Source: Amphibalanus amphitrite (taxonomy: Eukaryota > Arthropoda > Thecostraca > Balanomorpha > Balanidae). From it: a stretch of DNA of 64,000 nt. This document shows positions 55,026-64,000 of this stretch, piece after piece; position 1 is the first letter of the stretch, and each line of letters opens with the position of its first letter. The translations under genes were made by a program, and so were the position numbers. The notes under the pieces were generated by a model. That model was given only the letters and a program-made list of their open reading frames with translations. It ran no database searches and was not told where the DNA came from. The stretch is taken from the NCBI RefSeq assembly GCF_019059575.1, contig NW_024881711.1:372001-436000 (forward strand), written 5' to 3'.

Positions 55026-56654
55026 TCAAATGGGGCGTTCCACGACAAATCGACAAGTAAAAAATTAAATTTGCACCCTCATATTTTATTCTTCGTTGAA
55101 AACTGGTGTAGGGGGTTGTGATGGGCGGGGAAACCAGCTGTGGAAAGTATTTTTTTCTTCGAACAACGGTTTCCGAGATATAGCCTGGGGCAATTCCTGG
55201 AGTTCGCGCTGCAGCCCTATGTTTGGCGGCCTATAACTCAGAAACTATTGGTTTTTTACGATAAAAACTTTATATGGTTCAACTCACAATCAACCAACAA
55301 ACATTTTGGCTATCTCGGATTTTCAATTTTTGAAAATTTTGATCACGTGACCTTTTGTCCTATTTTTCGAAGAGTGACCTTGATATTTTCCCCACTGAAA
55401 GTTGCAATTTTGTCTGATGGCGATTAAAGCCTTATCGATTGTCATTCATATGCGATAATAAAAAGTGGTTATCGCCCTGCGTTGACCTCAGGTCAGGTCA
55501 TTTTTATGACCTGTCCATTATTACGAGCGGGAGCGACAGCGAGATCTCGAGAATAAAGCAAGATAGCGACAAGCGGTAAACGGTAAAGGGTACACACGGA
55601 TAAGGTCTATAATTTTTACTGAGGTCATTTTCAGGTCAAGTCAAAGATGACGTCACAGGAGCTAAAAGGAAGTCAAAATAGCGGCACTATACATATATAT
55701 GAAGTTTTTCTCGAATAACTTTCAAGGTATCCCAGCTAGGAACAAACTAATAGCACCATCGTGATCCTCTCGTCGATCCGCATCGAAACATATGTATGTT
55801 GACCTCGAAAGGTCGAAAGGTCAAAAGTTGACCTTAGGTCACGTGATCTAAGGTCAACTTTTGACCTTTCGACCTTTCGAGGTCAACATACATATGTTTC
55901 GATGCGGATCGACGAGAGGATCACGATGGTGCTATTAGTTTGTTCCTAGCTGGGATACCTTGAAAGTTATTCGAGAAAAAACTTCATATATATGTATAGT
56001 GCCGCTATTTTGACTTCCTTTTAGCTCCTGTGACGTCATCTTTGACCTGACCTGAAAATGACCTCAGTAAAAATTATAGACCTTATCCGTGTGTACCCTT
56101 TACCGTTTACCGCTTGTCGCTATCTTGCTTTATTCTCGAGATCTCGCTGTCGCTCCCGCTCGTAATAATGGACAGGTCATAAAAATGGCCTGACCTGAGG
56201 TCAACGCAGGGCGATAACCACTTTTTTATTATCGCATATGAATGACAATTGATAAGACTTTAAACGTCATCAGACAAAACTGCAACTTTCAGTGAGGAAA
56301 ATATCAAGGTCACTCTTCGAAAAATAGGACAAAAGGTCACGTGATCAAAATTTTCAAAAATTGAAAATCCGAGATGGCCAAAATGTTTGTTGGTTGATTG
56401 TAAGTTGAACCATATGAAGTTTTTATCGTAAAAAAAACAATAGTTTCTGAGTTATAGGCCGCCAAACATAAGGCTGCAGCGCGAACTCCAAGAATTGCCC
56501 GAGGCTATATCTCGGAAACCGTTGTTCGAAGAAAAAAAATCCTTGCCACAGCTGGCTTCCCCGCCCATCACAACCCATTAGACCAATTTTAAGCAAAAAA
56601 TAAAATATGAGGGTGCAGGGCACTTGTCGATTTGTCGTGGAACGCCCCAAATGT
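55026..56654. repeat. 1.6 kb palindrome (arms about 810 bp) in SUMO intron 1
   Basis: ggggcgttccacgacaaatc at 55032 pairs with gatttgtcgtggaacgcccc ending 56648, and the pairing runs to the centre at about 55840 (ttaggtcacgtgatctaa) with few mismatches. Each arm contains half of a D-family TTAA element (gacaagcggtaaacgg, ggtcaaagatgacgtcaca). No coding. Confidence 0.92.
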
Positions 56655-56728
56655 AAGGGACTTATTGAACTCAACCCTACCCCTACACTACCCTGCATAC
56701 GACTGGACGCTTCCTAAGCCCGCAAGCA

Positions 56729-57100
56729 TCACGACGCCGAGATGGAATGTAGCCGGGAAATCACCCTCGCCATCTGTTCTAGAGCTAATCGGTGTTGGGC
56801 GGCGTGTGGGGCGCCGCTTAGCCTATGGGGGTGCACTTTGACTTGATGGGGGTGCATTTCTAGTGGATGAGGGACGGGTGCACCTGCACCTCTTTCATAT
56901 GGAAAGTTACTTCCCTTATTACAGGTCCCCGTATTGCACCTGATCAGGGAACGGCCAGCAGACGAAGGAACTATTTCTGGATGACAGGCGAATAGCCGCT
57001 CACGCAGGGAGCGGAGCTCGGCCCCGTCCAAAGTGGCCAACAAAGCAGAGACAGAGACAGAGGCAGAGGCAGTTTCATTATCCATCACATCTTCCATCAA
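56729..57100 (-). CDS. Unrecognised open frame inside SUMO intron 1
   Basis: An open stretch on the minus strand with no good start codon at its head; the first in-frame ATG is at about 57097. The translation has acidic and Ser-rich residues (MEDVMDNETASASVSVSALL), then LRSLRERLFACHPEIVPSS, then a His/Pro-rich end. I recognise no family. It could be an old retroelement gag-like piece or chance. Upstream to 57320 the other frames are also partly open. Flanking DNA at 56655-57555 is not part of any repeat I could pair within this window. Confidence 0.15.
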   Translation of the reverse strand: MMEDVMDNETASASVSVSALLATLDGAELRSLRERLFACHPEIVPSSAGRSLIRCNTGTCNKGSNFPYERGAGAPVPHPLEMHPHQVKVHPHRLSGAPHAAQHRLALEQMARVISRLHSISAS

Positions 57101-57555
57101 AGAACTGGTTTCTGACTTGGAAGATGAGCTCCATCTTTGTATCGGAGTCGGTGCTGTCAGGAATCAGCTGGTCTAATGGAGTGAGACGACTAGCCATCGT
57201 ATCAGAGCTGCCTGGTCCTCGTAGCATTTGCACCCGTTCTTCTCGATTGGACTCTGAATTCTGTCCCTCCTGATTATTACTTGAGGCATTGGTATTAGCA
57301 CAGTTTCATTATCCATGCTTTGCAAACAGTGCCATACCTAACAACACAGTAAATTAGTCAGCAATATTCTTTGCATGTCCCAATATACATAGTTGAGTCG
57401 CACGCGATTTGAGTGCAAAAATCAAGAGCAAGTGCCAACTTGTTCCAGTGAAATATTTTGAATATTGACCTAAAAAATGAGTAATTTCCAGATAAAATAA
57501 CAGCGAAATCAGTTTTCACTTGCCAATAAAACTCACAGATATTGAAGCTCCACTA

Positions 57556-58754
57556 TTAACCCGCGCCCTGCTGGGGGGTGTTTGAACACCCCCCCTTGTG
57601 GTTTTTCGCGAATATCTCAAAAACGGCGGCGCGGAGCGCCGCCGTTTTTGGTACACCTTATCATACATTAATTCTACACATGTTGTGAAAATTTCAGACC
57701 AAGGTCATTCAAGGTCAGGTCACCAGGTCACTTGAAGTGACCTCACCTCATAAAAAGTTTCAATGTCTGTCATAGCTACACCGAGTGACCGATCGCTTTG
57801 AAACTTTCAGCGATTGCTAAGAGCAATAGCATGTATAAAACATATATCTCAGAATTTTGATATCGATGACCTAAGGTCAGGTCAATTTTGCGACCTCCCC
57901 ATTATAAGTCAATGGGAGAAAATTGAAATGCGCCTCTTTTGGACTAAAGACATTATAAACACTCCCAAACACCGAATTACAAGTGGTTTAGACACACTGA
58001 ACATGAAAATGGTGTCCGTGACCCTTGTTTATGCCCTGAGGTCATCTTAGGTCACGCACGGTATCTAACAGTTTTTCGCAAATAACTTTTGATAGAGGCA
58101 TGCTAGAGCGATGAAAACGCCTTAGATGTGTTCAGCTCGACGATACGGATCGACTGATATGCAACATGACCCTTTCCGGTCAGGTCATGACCTTGACCTG
58201 AGGTCAAATTTTCAAGTTGACCTTTCAAGGTCAAGTTATAGTTCATTCGACGCGTCTTGACGAGAGAAACACGATGCCGGTAAAAGTAAGCTCGTACAGG
58301 GCTTGGGTCAAAAGTTATTGCAGAAAAACTGTTTCCGAAAAAATCGGCTATTTTTGCAGTTTTTGCCCCCTGGAGGCAAAACCGTTGACGTTAGGTCAAA
58401 TCTGAGAGAATTACTCAGAAAGGGCGTTAATAGGGCTATCGAATGCGCTTTTCCGCGGCGCTGTAGCTCTATTGGTTCCCGAGTTATGCGTTGGCTTCTT
58501 GGAAATTTTCGACATTCGACCTGGAAATCGGCGAAATTTTGCCTTCAATGACCTCTGGTGACCTGACCTTTGACCTGACCAAAAAATTTACCGAAGTGAT
58601 TTCGTCATTATTTTTGACGCTCTTTCGAACGCCGCCTTCCGCGTATCGCTACGTGGCCCAGGAGCCGAGTTACAAGGGGGGGGGGGGTGTTCAAACACCC
58701 CCCCCCCCCCAGCAGGGCGTGGAAATCCAGGACCCCCAGCTGGGCGCGGGTTAA
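57556..58754 (+). mobile_element. AGGTCA-rich TTAA element Q (1.2 kb)
   Basis: TTAACCCGCGCCCTGCTGG left tip; right tip agcagggcgtgg...agctgggcgcggg plus TTAA. Both hairpins have gtgtttgaacac-type cores between G and C runs. Central ggtca block with gactgatatgcaacatgacc / aagttatagttcattcgacgcg. Confidence 0.87.
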
Positions 58755-59049
58755 TTAAAGGAACATTTAAGTATATGTTATTCTTGATAAAACTTCTTAG
58801 CCACGCAATACCAGCGCAAAAACAAGAGACACTGAAAACACGACCAATCACTCCGATTAACCATAGATAAATACATAGAAAATGTATGTCTCAACCTGTC
58901 TCAACTGCGCCAAATATACACAGTTATGTACCTACATGTGACGTCATGATTAGCCCGACCAATCAGAAGCAAGTTGTTTTCAGTCACAAATAATTAATTT
59001 CTGAGCTCACTAGGCATTTTTTTTTTCTAACAATCGGTGCCGCAGACCT

Positions 59050-59258
59050 CGCAGACCTCGCAGCGAGGAAAATCCAAAGTTGACTCAAAATCAACTTTTG
59101 GAATGCGATGCAAGGTCGCTCGCAAGCTAAAACACGCAGACTCGATTGTTAGATGGTAGTGTGGGTTACTCAGCTCAGATTGTATTATGTGATTTTGAAG
59201 AAACCGCAAAACCCAAAACTCGCAACCCGCATGCGAGGTCCAGTGTGGGGCGGCCTTA
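59050..59258 (+). repeat. Dispersed repeat, copy 2, next to SUMO exon 2
   Basis: Pairs with 4396-4606 in the same orientation. It ends about 65 bp before the exon 2 acceptor. Confidence 0.8.
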
Positions 59259-59322
59259 AGCCGCTATGAAGCGGCCAATGCATGTGTAATGTATGCTCTG
59301 ACCACATGCTCTCTGGTGCTAG

Positions 59323-59448
59323 GATGCCCCAGGAGGAGACGAGCACATCAACCTGAAGGTGATGGGGCAGGACGGCTCTTCAGTCTTCTTCAAGATAAAG
59401 CGACACACTCCATTTCGGAAACTGATGACGGCCTACTGTAATCGTGTG
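59323..59448 (+). CDS. SUMO: SUMO, coding exon 2 (beta-grasp core)
   Basis: Codons 16-57, open throughout. The acceptor is ...GGTGCTAG before 59323 and the donor is GTAAGC from 59449; both junctions are phase 0. Residues include HINLKV (23-28), GQDGS (30-34), FKIKRHTP (38-45) and KLM-AYC (48-54). These match the first beta strands and the helix of SUMO-2/3 almost position for position, including the FKIK strand that forms the groove for SUMO-interacting motifs. The acceptor at 59322 is chosen because it alone keeps phase 0 with exon 1 and gives DAPGGDEHI; AGs nearer the core would break the frame. Residues 56-57 plus the next exon read R-V-N, where RQG is usual. Confidence is high because of the dense family match. 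Confidence 0.95.
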
Positions 59449-62257
59449 GTAAGCAGCTCTGTATTCTTACTGGTGTTTTAAGCTCTCCTATGGGATAGTC
59501 GCTCGCTTATTATGGTTTGCGTGTACAGGGTGTCCCAGAATTGACCGAGCATTTAGTTCCTGGCTAAAAGTACGATTGCGCTCGATTCTAATAAGATGCG
59601 AGCATTATACTTTTATAAGACATACCTTAGCTATCGAGCTTGGAGACTGTGTGTTTTTGGTGACCGGTTACGACTCGAGTCAGTTATTATCCAGAGTCAG
59701 CAAAGAGTAGTCCCTTTTCGTTTTCAGCCTCAGCAAACAAAAGGCAATCATGGTGAAAAAAGTGCAATTCTGAAGTTCGTAAATGGACTTTCTGCATGGT
59801 TCTTGCTGGAGAGCTCCAGTAGCTCATTAGCAAGCAGGCAGAGGTGAGCAAACCGCAGTTATATCAGTGAGCGAAGCCAGAGAGAGCAAGAGATAACCTG
59901 ATCGACAAGTCTGGGCGCGACCAAAAAGGAGCATGCACCAGTCGTCAAGCGGGTGGTTGCCATGTCATGGACAACAAACGCCACCCATCTACCCGAAAAC
60001 AAGCTAAACGACACATCAGGGTTAGCTACGAAACATCAGTCCACTTTTGACCACTATCTTCGACAAAATTTTGGAATTCGGGGCCCATCATCTGAAAAAT
60101 ATGCCAAAACTAACGGAAAGACAGCGCGAATCGCTACAAAGCAGCCATAAATCATAATGTATGCAACAAAAAAGTGAATGGAAACACACTTTGTGGTCTT
60201 ACGAAGGTATTCTGCCCTTTGAAGCGACACAAAAAAAGTCGTGTGTGGACGTCAGATGGTGACAACGCCCCAACAGCCGAGACGGCCAGGCACTCGTCGA
60301 AAATCAAAGTGTGAGACATTTTGAGCCACGGTGCGCTCCTTCGGCTTCACGTGATGCCCCAAAGACGACCGTTGACCCGCGCCGGGCCGGTGCTCCGCGA
60401 CTTCCGCGCCGGGCCAGGGGGGGTGTCTGAACATGCCCCCCCCCCCGTCTAACTCTGCTCCTGGGCCACGTAGCGACACGCGGTAAGCGGCATTCGAAAG
60501 AGTGTCAAAAATAATGACATTCTGACATTCACTTCGGTCATTTTTTGGGTCAGGTCAAAGGTCAGGTCGCCAGAGGTCATCAAAGGTAAAAATTTCAACA
60601 ACTTTGGAAACTGCCAACGGCTAACTCGGGAACCAATAGAGCTACAGCGCCACGGAAAAAGCGCATTTGATAGCCCTTTTACAGACCTTTCTGAGTTTTG
60701 CTCTCAGCTTTGACCTCAGGTTAACGGTTTAGCCTCCAGAGGGCAAAAACTGTAAAAAGAGCAGTTTTCACGAAAATGGTTTTTCGTCAATAACTTTTGA
60801 CTCAAGAGAACCACGACATTACTTTTGGCAGCATCGTGTTCCTCTCGTCGAGACGCGTCGAATTTACTATTTGTTGACCTTGAAAGGTCATTTTGAAAAT
60901 TTGACCTGAGGTCAAGGTCATGACCTGGCCGGAAAGGGTCATGTTGCATATCAGTCGATCCGTATCGTCGAGCTGAATACATCTGACGTGTTTTCATCGC
61001 TCTAGCACGTCTTTATCAAAAGTTATAGCAAAAAAAAACTGTTGGTGACCGTTCACGACCTGAGATGACCTCAGGGGCAGACAGAGGGGTCACAGATGCA
61101 TTTTTCCGATTCAATGTGTCATGTTTACCTTTGAACCGATGTTTGAGAGGTTTTTGAACATCATTCGTCCAAAAGGGGCGCATTTCAATTTTCTCCCATT
61201 TACTTATAATGGAGAGGCCGCAAAATTGACCTAAGCTTAGGTCACGGATTCCTAGGTATACATTTTATAACTGCTGGTACTTTTATCAATCGCTGAAAGT
61301 TTCAAGACAATCCGTTCACTCGGTGTAGCTATGACGAGCATTCTATTTTTTCCGAGGTGAGGTCACTTGACGTGACCTGGTGACCTGATCTTGAGCGACC
61401 TGGGTCTGAAATTTACACAACCTGTGCGGAAAAGATGCACGAACAGGTGTGCCAAAAACGGCGGCGCGGAGCGCCGCTGTTCTTTAGCTATCTGCGAAAA
61501 ACCGCAGGGGGGGTGTTCAAACAGCCCCACCCCCCCCCCCGCCCCGGCGCGGGTTAACACAGTTTGCTTCTGCGGTAATATTCAAGCATTATAAAAACTG
61601 GTTGTCGTGAACTGAATGGCCATAAGCGGGTTTGTTCTGGAAACCAAATCTGTTGGAAGCCAAAGGTCACGCCATGTTCAGGCATGGAGGTTCTCCACTT
61701 CAGATGTAAAATACAGCGCAACAGTGGTGTAGGCAGAATTTTTGGTTTTGGGAGAGAATGCCTTATGGCCTGGGAACAGTTTGGATGCAAAGCTAATCGA
61801 AAATATTTATATTATCCACCGGCAAGAGGTCAATGAAAACCGTCTTACAACCAGTTTCGGGAGACCCGTAAAACAACTGAAGCCAGCATCGTCTGGCATT
61901 TAGCTACAATTGTCGGCTAATGTAGCTAGCGTGTCTATTGCATGTGCCATTTCGAAGCTACCCTTATTGGCTATATCGGACGAAAAAGTGCAATTATTTT
62001 TTCCCTCATCTTATGCGCTGATTAACAGTGTTCGGTCAATTCTGGGACACGCTGTAGTTTTCCCATTGACAGATTCCTTTGATATGTCAAAAATTTGGTT
62101 ATTCGGTACGGACTGGCCTGGCTCGGGCTGCGCTCATGCTATTGATTGGGAGTGTGTGGCTGTCGCCCGGGATCCGTTGGGCAGTGTGTGTGGTTGGTTG
62201 GATGTGTCCCGCTCACGCTGCTGCTCAGTACGCGCCGCCCGCCCGTCTGGCCGTCAG
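59449..62257 (+). other. SUMO: SUMO intron 2 (2.8 kb)
   Basis: The intron starts GTAAGC and ends CCGTCAG. It holds the start of a TACAGGGTGTCCCA-type element near 59525 with no convincing right end, and a complete reverse-oriented TTAA element at 60372-61557 from the same family as the one in intron 1. The stretch 61558-62257 shows nothing I can name. Confidence 0.85.
60372..61557 (-). mobile_element. AGGTCA-rich TTAA element R (1.19 kb), inverted relative to Q
   Basis: ttgacccgcgccgggcc two-part left tip, ggggtgtctgaacatgcccc hairpin; right tip ccccggcgcggg-TTAA with ggtgttcaaacagcccc. It follows element Q in reverse throughout (gctcgcgg-type cgcggagcgccgc, acatgaccctttcc / ggaaagggtcatgtt). 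Confidence 0.85.
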
Positions 62258-62416
62258 AACATGTCTCTGCACGCGGTGCGGTTCCGGTTCGACGGCGAGC
62301 CGGTGAGGGAGGTGGACACGCCCCAGACCATGTCCATGGAGGACGGCGACGCCATCGAGGTGTTCCAGCAGCAGACCGGCGGACGGCGCCGGCCACCGAC
62401 CGGCTCCGGGTCGTGA
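62258..62416 (+). CDS. SUMO: SUMO, coding exon 3 (C-terminal half, diglycine and tail)
   Basis: Codons 58-109 plus TGA at 62414. The acceptor is CCGTCAG ending at 62257, phase 0. It contains RFRFDGEPV (65-73), DTPQTM (77-82), [10 protein letters not shown] (84-93) and QQQTGG (94-99). The Gly98-Gly99 pair is the conjugation site and must be exposed by a SENP/Ulp protease that removes a 10-residue tail, [10 protein letters not shown], which is longer and more basic than the few residues typical of SUMO-2/3. The whole protein is 109 residues. Third-position GC is much higher here than in exons 1 and 2. A second open frame runs through this exon and beyond, but it has no family resemblance. This is a multi-exon gene, so it is not a retrocopy; no frame damage is seen. 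Confidence 0.95.
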   Translation, partial: NMSLHAVRFRFDGEPVREVDTPQTMSMEDGDAIEVFQQQTGGRRRPPTGSGS

Positions 62417-63680
62417 TACCGCCCACCGGGCACCAGCCAAACTCGGCTCGGGGACTTCCTTCGCGTAAGTGGCCGAGTCGCCCGGAAGACGTGCTATCGC
62501 CCAGCCAGAGACCGGGCAGCGATGGAGACAGTTGCGCTCGCTGCCGCCGCCGGTCGGGGAGTGCAGTCGGAGTTCCGCGCAGTGGCGCCGAGACCGGACT
62601 CGGTGGGCTCGGGTCGGCCGGGAGGGTGCAGTGCAGCGCTCGGAGCCGGTGCGGCCACGGCGGTCTGCGCCAGCCGGTAGCCGGTGGAAGGCACTTGTCC
62701 GCGCGCCGGCGCTCTCATCATCGTCATCATCGCTCAGCGCGCCGCCGGGTGCCGCATGTTCATCGCCTGTTGGTGCGCGTCAGGGACCGAATATACGTTT
62801 TACTGTTGTCACCTGTAGAACGGAAACGATGCGGAGCGGTTGGCCGCTGCCGCGCTCGTCGCTCTCGGGGGTCCGGGCTTGTCTACCAGTTTGAATCCAC
62901 GACGAGCCGATCGGGGCGACCTCTGGCCAGAGTGCGGTCGCTGAAGGCCTCTTGTCACCCTATCTCATCGTTCCTGCTTCCTGCGGCCAGTTCCTGGTCT
63001 GCGCAACATGGCGGCACCGTTGGACACCATCTGGCGGCCGATGCGCCTTCCACATTATAGAGTTATGTGATGAAATTATGAATGACCTACGAGTTTCGCC
63101 ACCTATGCCTCGCACTGCACTGCATAAACGCGGTCATATTTATACTTCTCTGTAAAGGGGCGATCTGTTTTTAGTTTTGACGAAATGTAATGAGGAATGC
63201 CGAAATTAGCATAGTGGTGTTCTGGTGAGTGACGAAGGGATATAAAGAAATAACGAAGCATGTATCCAAATCGTCAAAGGTTTTGCCGGAATTCAATCAG
63301 TTATGGCGACTAGCGAATGTTATACCAACTACAAACTGTGGAGTGGGATCAGCATTCCGTTTTGCCCATATGCTGAAGGTTTTGCCGGAATGCCTCTCAC
63401 TGGCGCCACCTGTGCTGATCCGACGAATGGGTTTTGCTGATTGGTCATCGAACAACGCAAACAGGGTTGGCAAAATGTCGGCATAAACTTAGTTTATGCC
63501 AGTCAGTGGCAAAAACTAGTTTTTGCCAATTTATGCCGGCAAAAACTGACAAAAACTGACATAAACTGACAAAAACCCTCACTGAAGCATTGTTACAATT
63601 CAAGTGTTAGTGCAAAATTTACGTGTAAAGTAATACAATACCAACCAGAATAAAACATTTAACACTATTTGGTAGTCAAA
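62417..63680 (+). other. SUMO: SUMO 3' UTR (probable) with AATAAA signals
   Basis: After the SUMO stop the DNA stays GC-rich to about 63050 and then becomes AT-rich. AATAAA occurs at 63649-63654 and again at 63819-63824, either of which could direct polyadenylation. Long open frames in 62417-63060 show low-complexity R/S/P-rich translations and no domain, as expected for GC-rich UTR. At about 63470-63580 there is a short run of repeats built on tgccagt/ggcaaaaact. The true transcript end is inferred. Confidence 0.5.
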
Positions 63681-64000
63681 ATGCACAAGTACACACATCA
63701 ACTATCAGAATATGTAACCCCAGTTAATAATTTGGGTGAAATGTTACCAAATGCTTGCTCTTAATCTCCCAGCAGACTCACCTACTCTACCAATCCACAT
63801 AAGAAATGCCTTGGCTTGAATAAAAATTAACCACATCCACAAATCCACAATCTTTATTCTTTACTTGTGAAAATATTTCTCCTGGATTTTGATGTCTGAT
63901 GGTGTTTGATTAAAGAGTGTTGACGTTATTCCTTAGTCATCCTCATTCCTTACCCTTTCACTTCGTATTGATTTGTATTGCTTTAATTTTCACATTTTGA
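63681..64000. other. No gene recognised at the right edge
   Basis: AT-rich sequence with one further AATAAA (63819) and nothing else identifiable. Confidence 0.5.

Larger units (their letters stand above)
50242..59322 (+). other. SUMO: SUMO intron 1 (9.1 kb, repeat-filled)
   Basis: The intron starts GTATGT and ends TGCTAG. It contains, in order: GC-rich DNA at 50500-50600 with no recognised gene, a reverse-oriented TTAA element (51110-54284) itself broken by a TA-flanked foldback MITE and a 1.7 kb mariner-like element, a truncated TTAA element (54281-54815), a 1.6 kb palindrome (55026-56654), a possible minus-strand open frame (56729-57100), a 1.2 kb TTAA element (57556-58754), and a dispersed repeat copy (59050-59258) close to the acceptor. 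Confidence 0.85.

Noticed and set aside
57541-57556. Origin of replication or prophage attachment sites
   Set aside because: Nothing bacterial or phage-like is present in the window.
59523-60180. Intact mariner-like element in SUMO intron 2, from tacagggtgtccca at its start
   Set aside because: No inverted right tip or TA duplication could be found and the interior frames show no transposase motif.
62146-63060. 304-codon open frame overlapping SUMO exon 3
   Set aside because: GC-rich sequence gives long open frames by chance; SUMO is clearly encoded in a different frame and this translation is low-complexity R/S/P.

Overview
This is nuclear DNA of an invertebrate animal, not a microbe. Coding exons have GT/AG introns, the sequence between them is dense with transposons, foldback elements, minisatellites and microsatellites, and there are tRNA-derived repeats. 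The two host genes I can name are metazoan: a SUMO-2/3-type SUMO and the first exon of a thymidine phosphorylase. A marine arthropod such as a crustacean would fit, but the sequence does not prove the taxon.

Layout. 1-6471: repeats, including a 1.08 kb TTAA-flanked element, a gggcaaag-type element and a tRNA-like head. 6472-6595: minus-strand thymidine phosphorylase exon 1, with a GC-rich promoter side at 6596-6850 and an intronic minisatellite. 6938-11064: direct repeats, a foldback split by a hAT-like element with an 8 bp target duplication, and TTAA elements. 11065-13490: GCCGACGTCGG satellites around a truncated LINE reverse transcriptase. 13491-17881: mostly unassigned. 17882-28119: a foldback, a 4.1 kb nest of elements, a 3.5 kb long-inverted-repeat element and TTAA elements. 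28120-36740: tandem arrays (about 35 bp, GA, 75 bp) in unassigned DNA. 36740-41060: a GGAGGCCCC minisatellite broken by a mariner-like foldback, then a palindromic TTAA element. 41060-50190: a 129 bp tandem repeat and a 7.4 kb region between inverted repeats that holds a triple nest of TTAA elements. 50192-63700: the SUMO gene, three coding exons spread over 12 kb, with introns filled by the same elements.

The most striking content is a superfamily of about 0.9-1.2 kb non-coding elements. They start and end at TTAA, have CCCTCGCC or CCCGCGCC tips, carry G-run/C-run hairpins near both ends, are asymmetric (one simple tip and one two-part tip), and are packed with AGGTCA/TGACCT nuclear-receptor half-sites. 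One family has a conserved block of three half-sites spaced as DR1. Three filled/empty comparisons inside the window support TTAA as the exact target duplication, which points to piggyBac-like mobilisation of non-autonomous elements. No transposase for them is present here.

The host genes do not form a functional cluster. SUMO is a post-translational modifier and thymidine phosphorylase is a nucleoside catabolic enzyme. They are simply neighbours in repeat-rich DNA.
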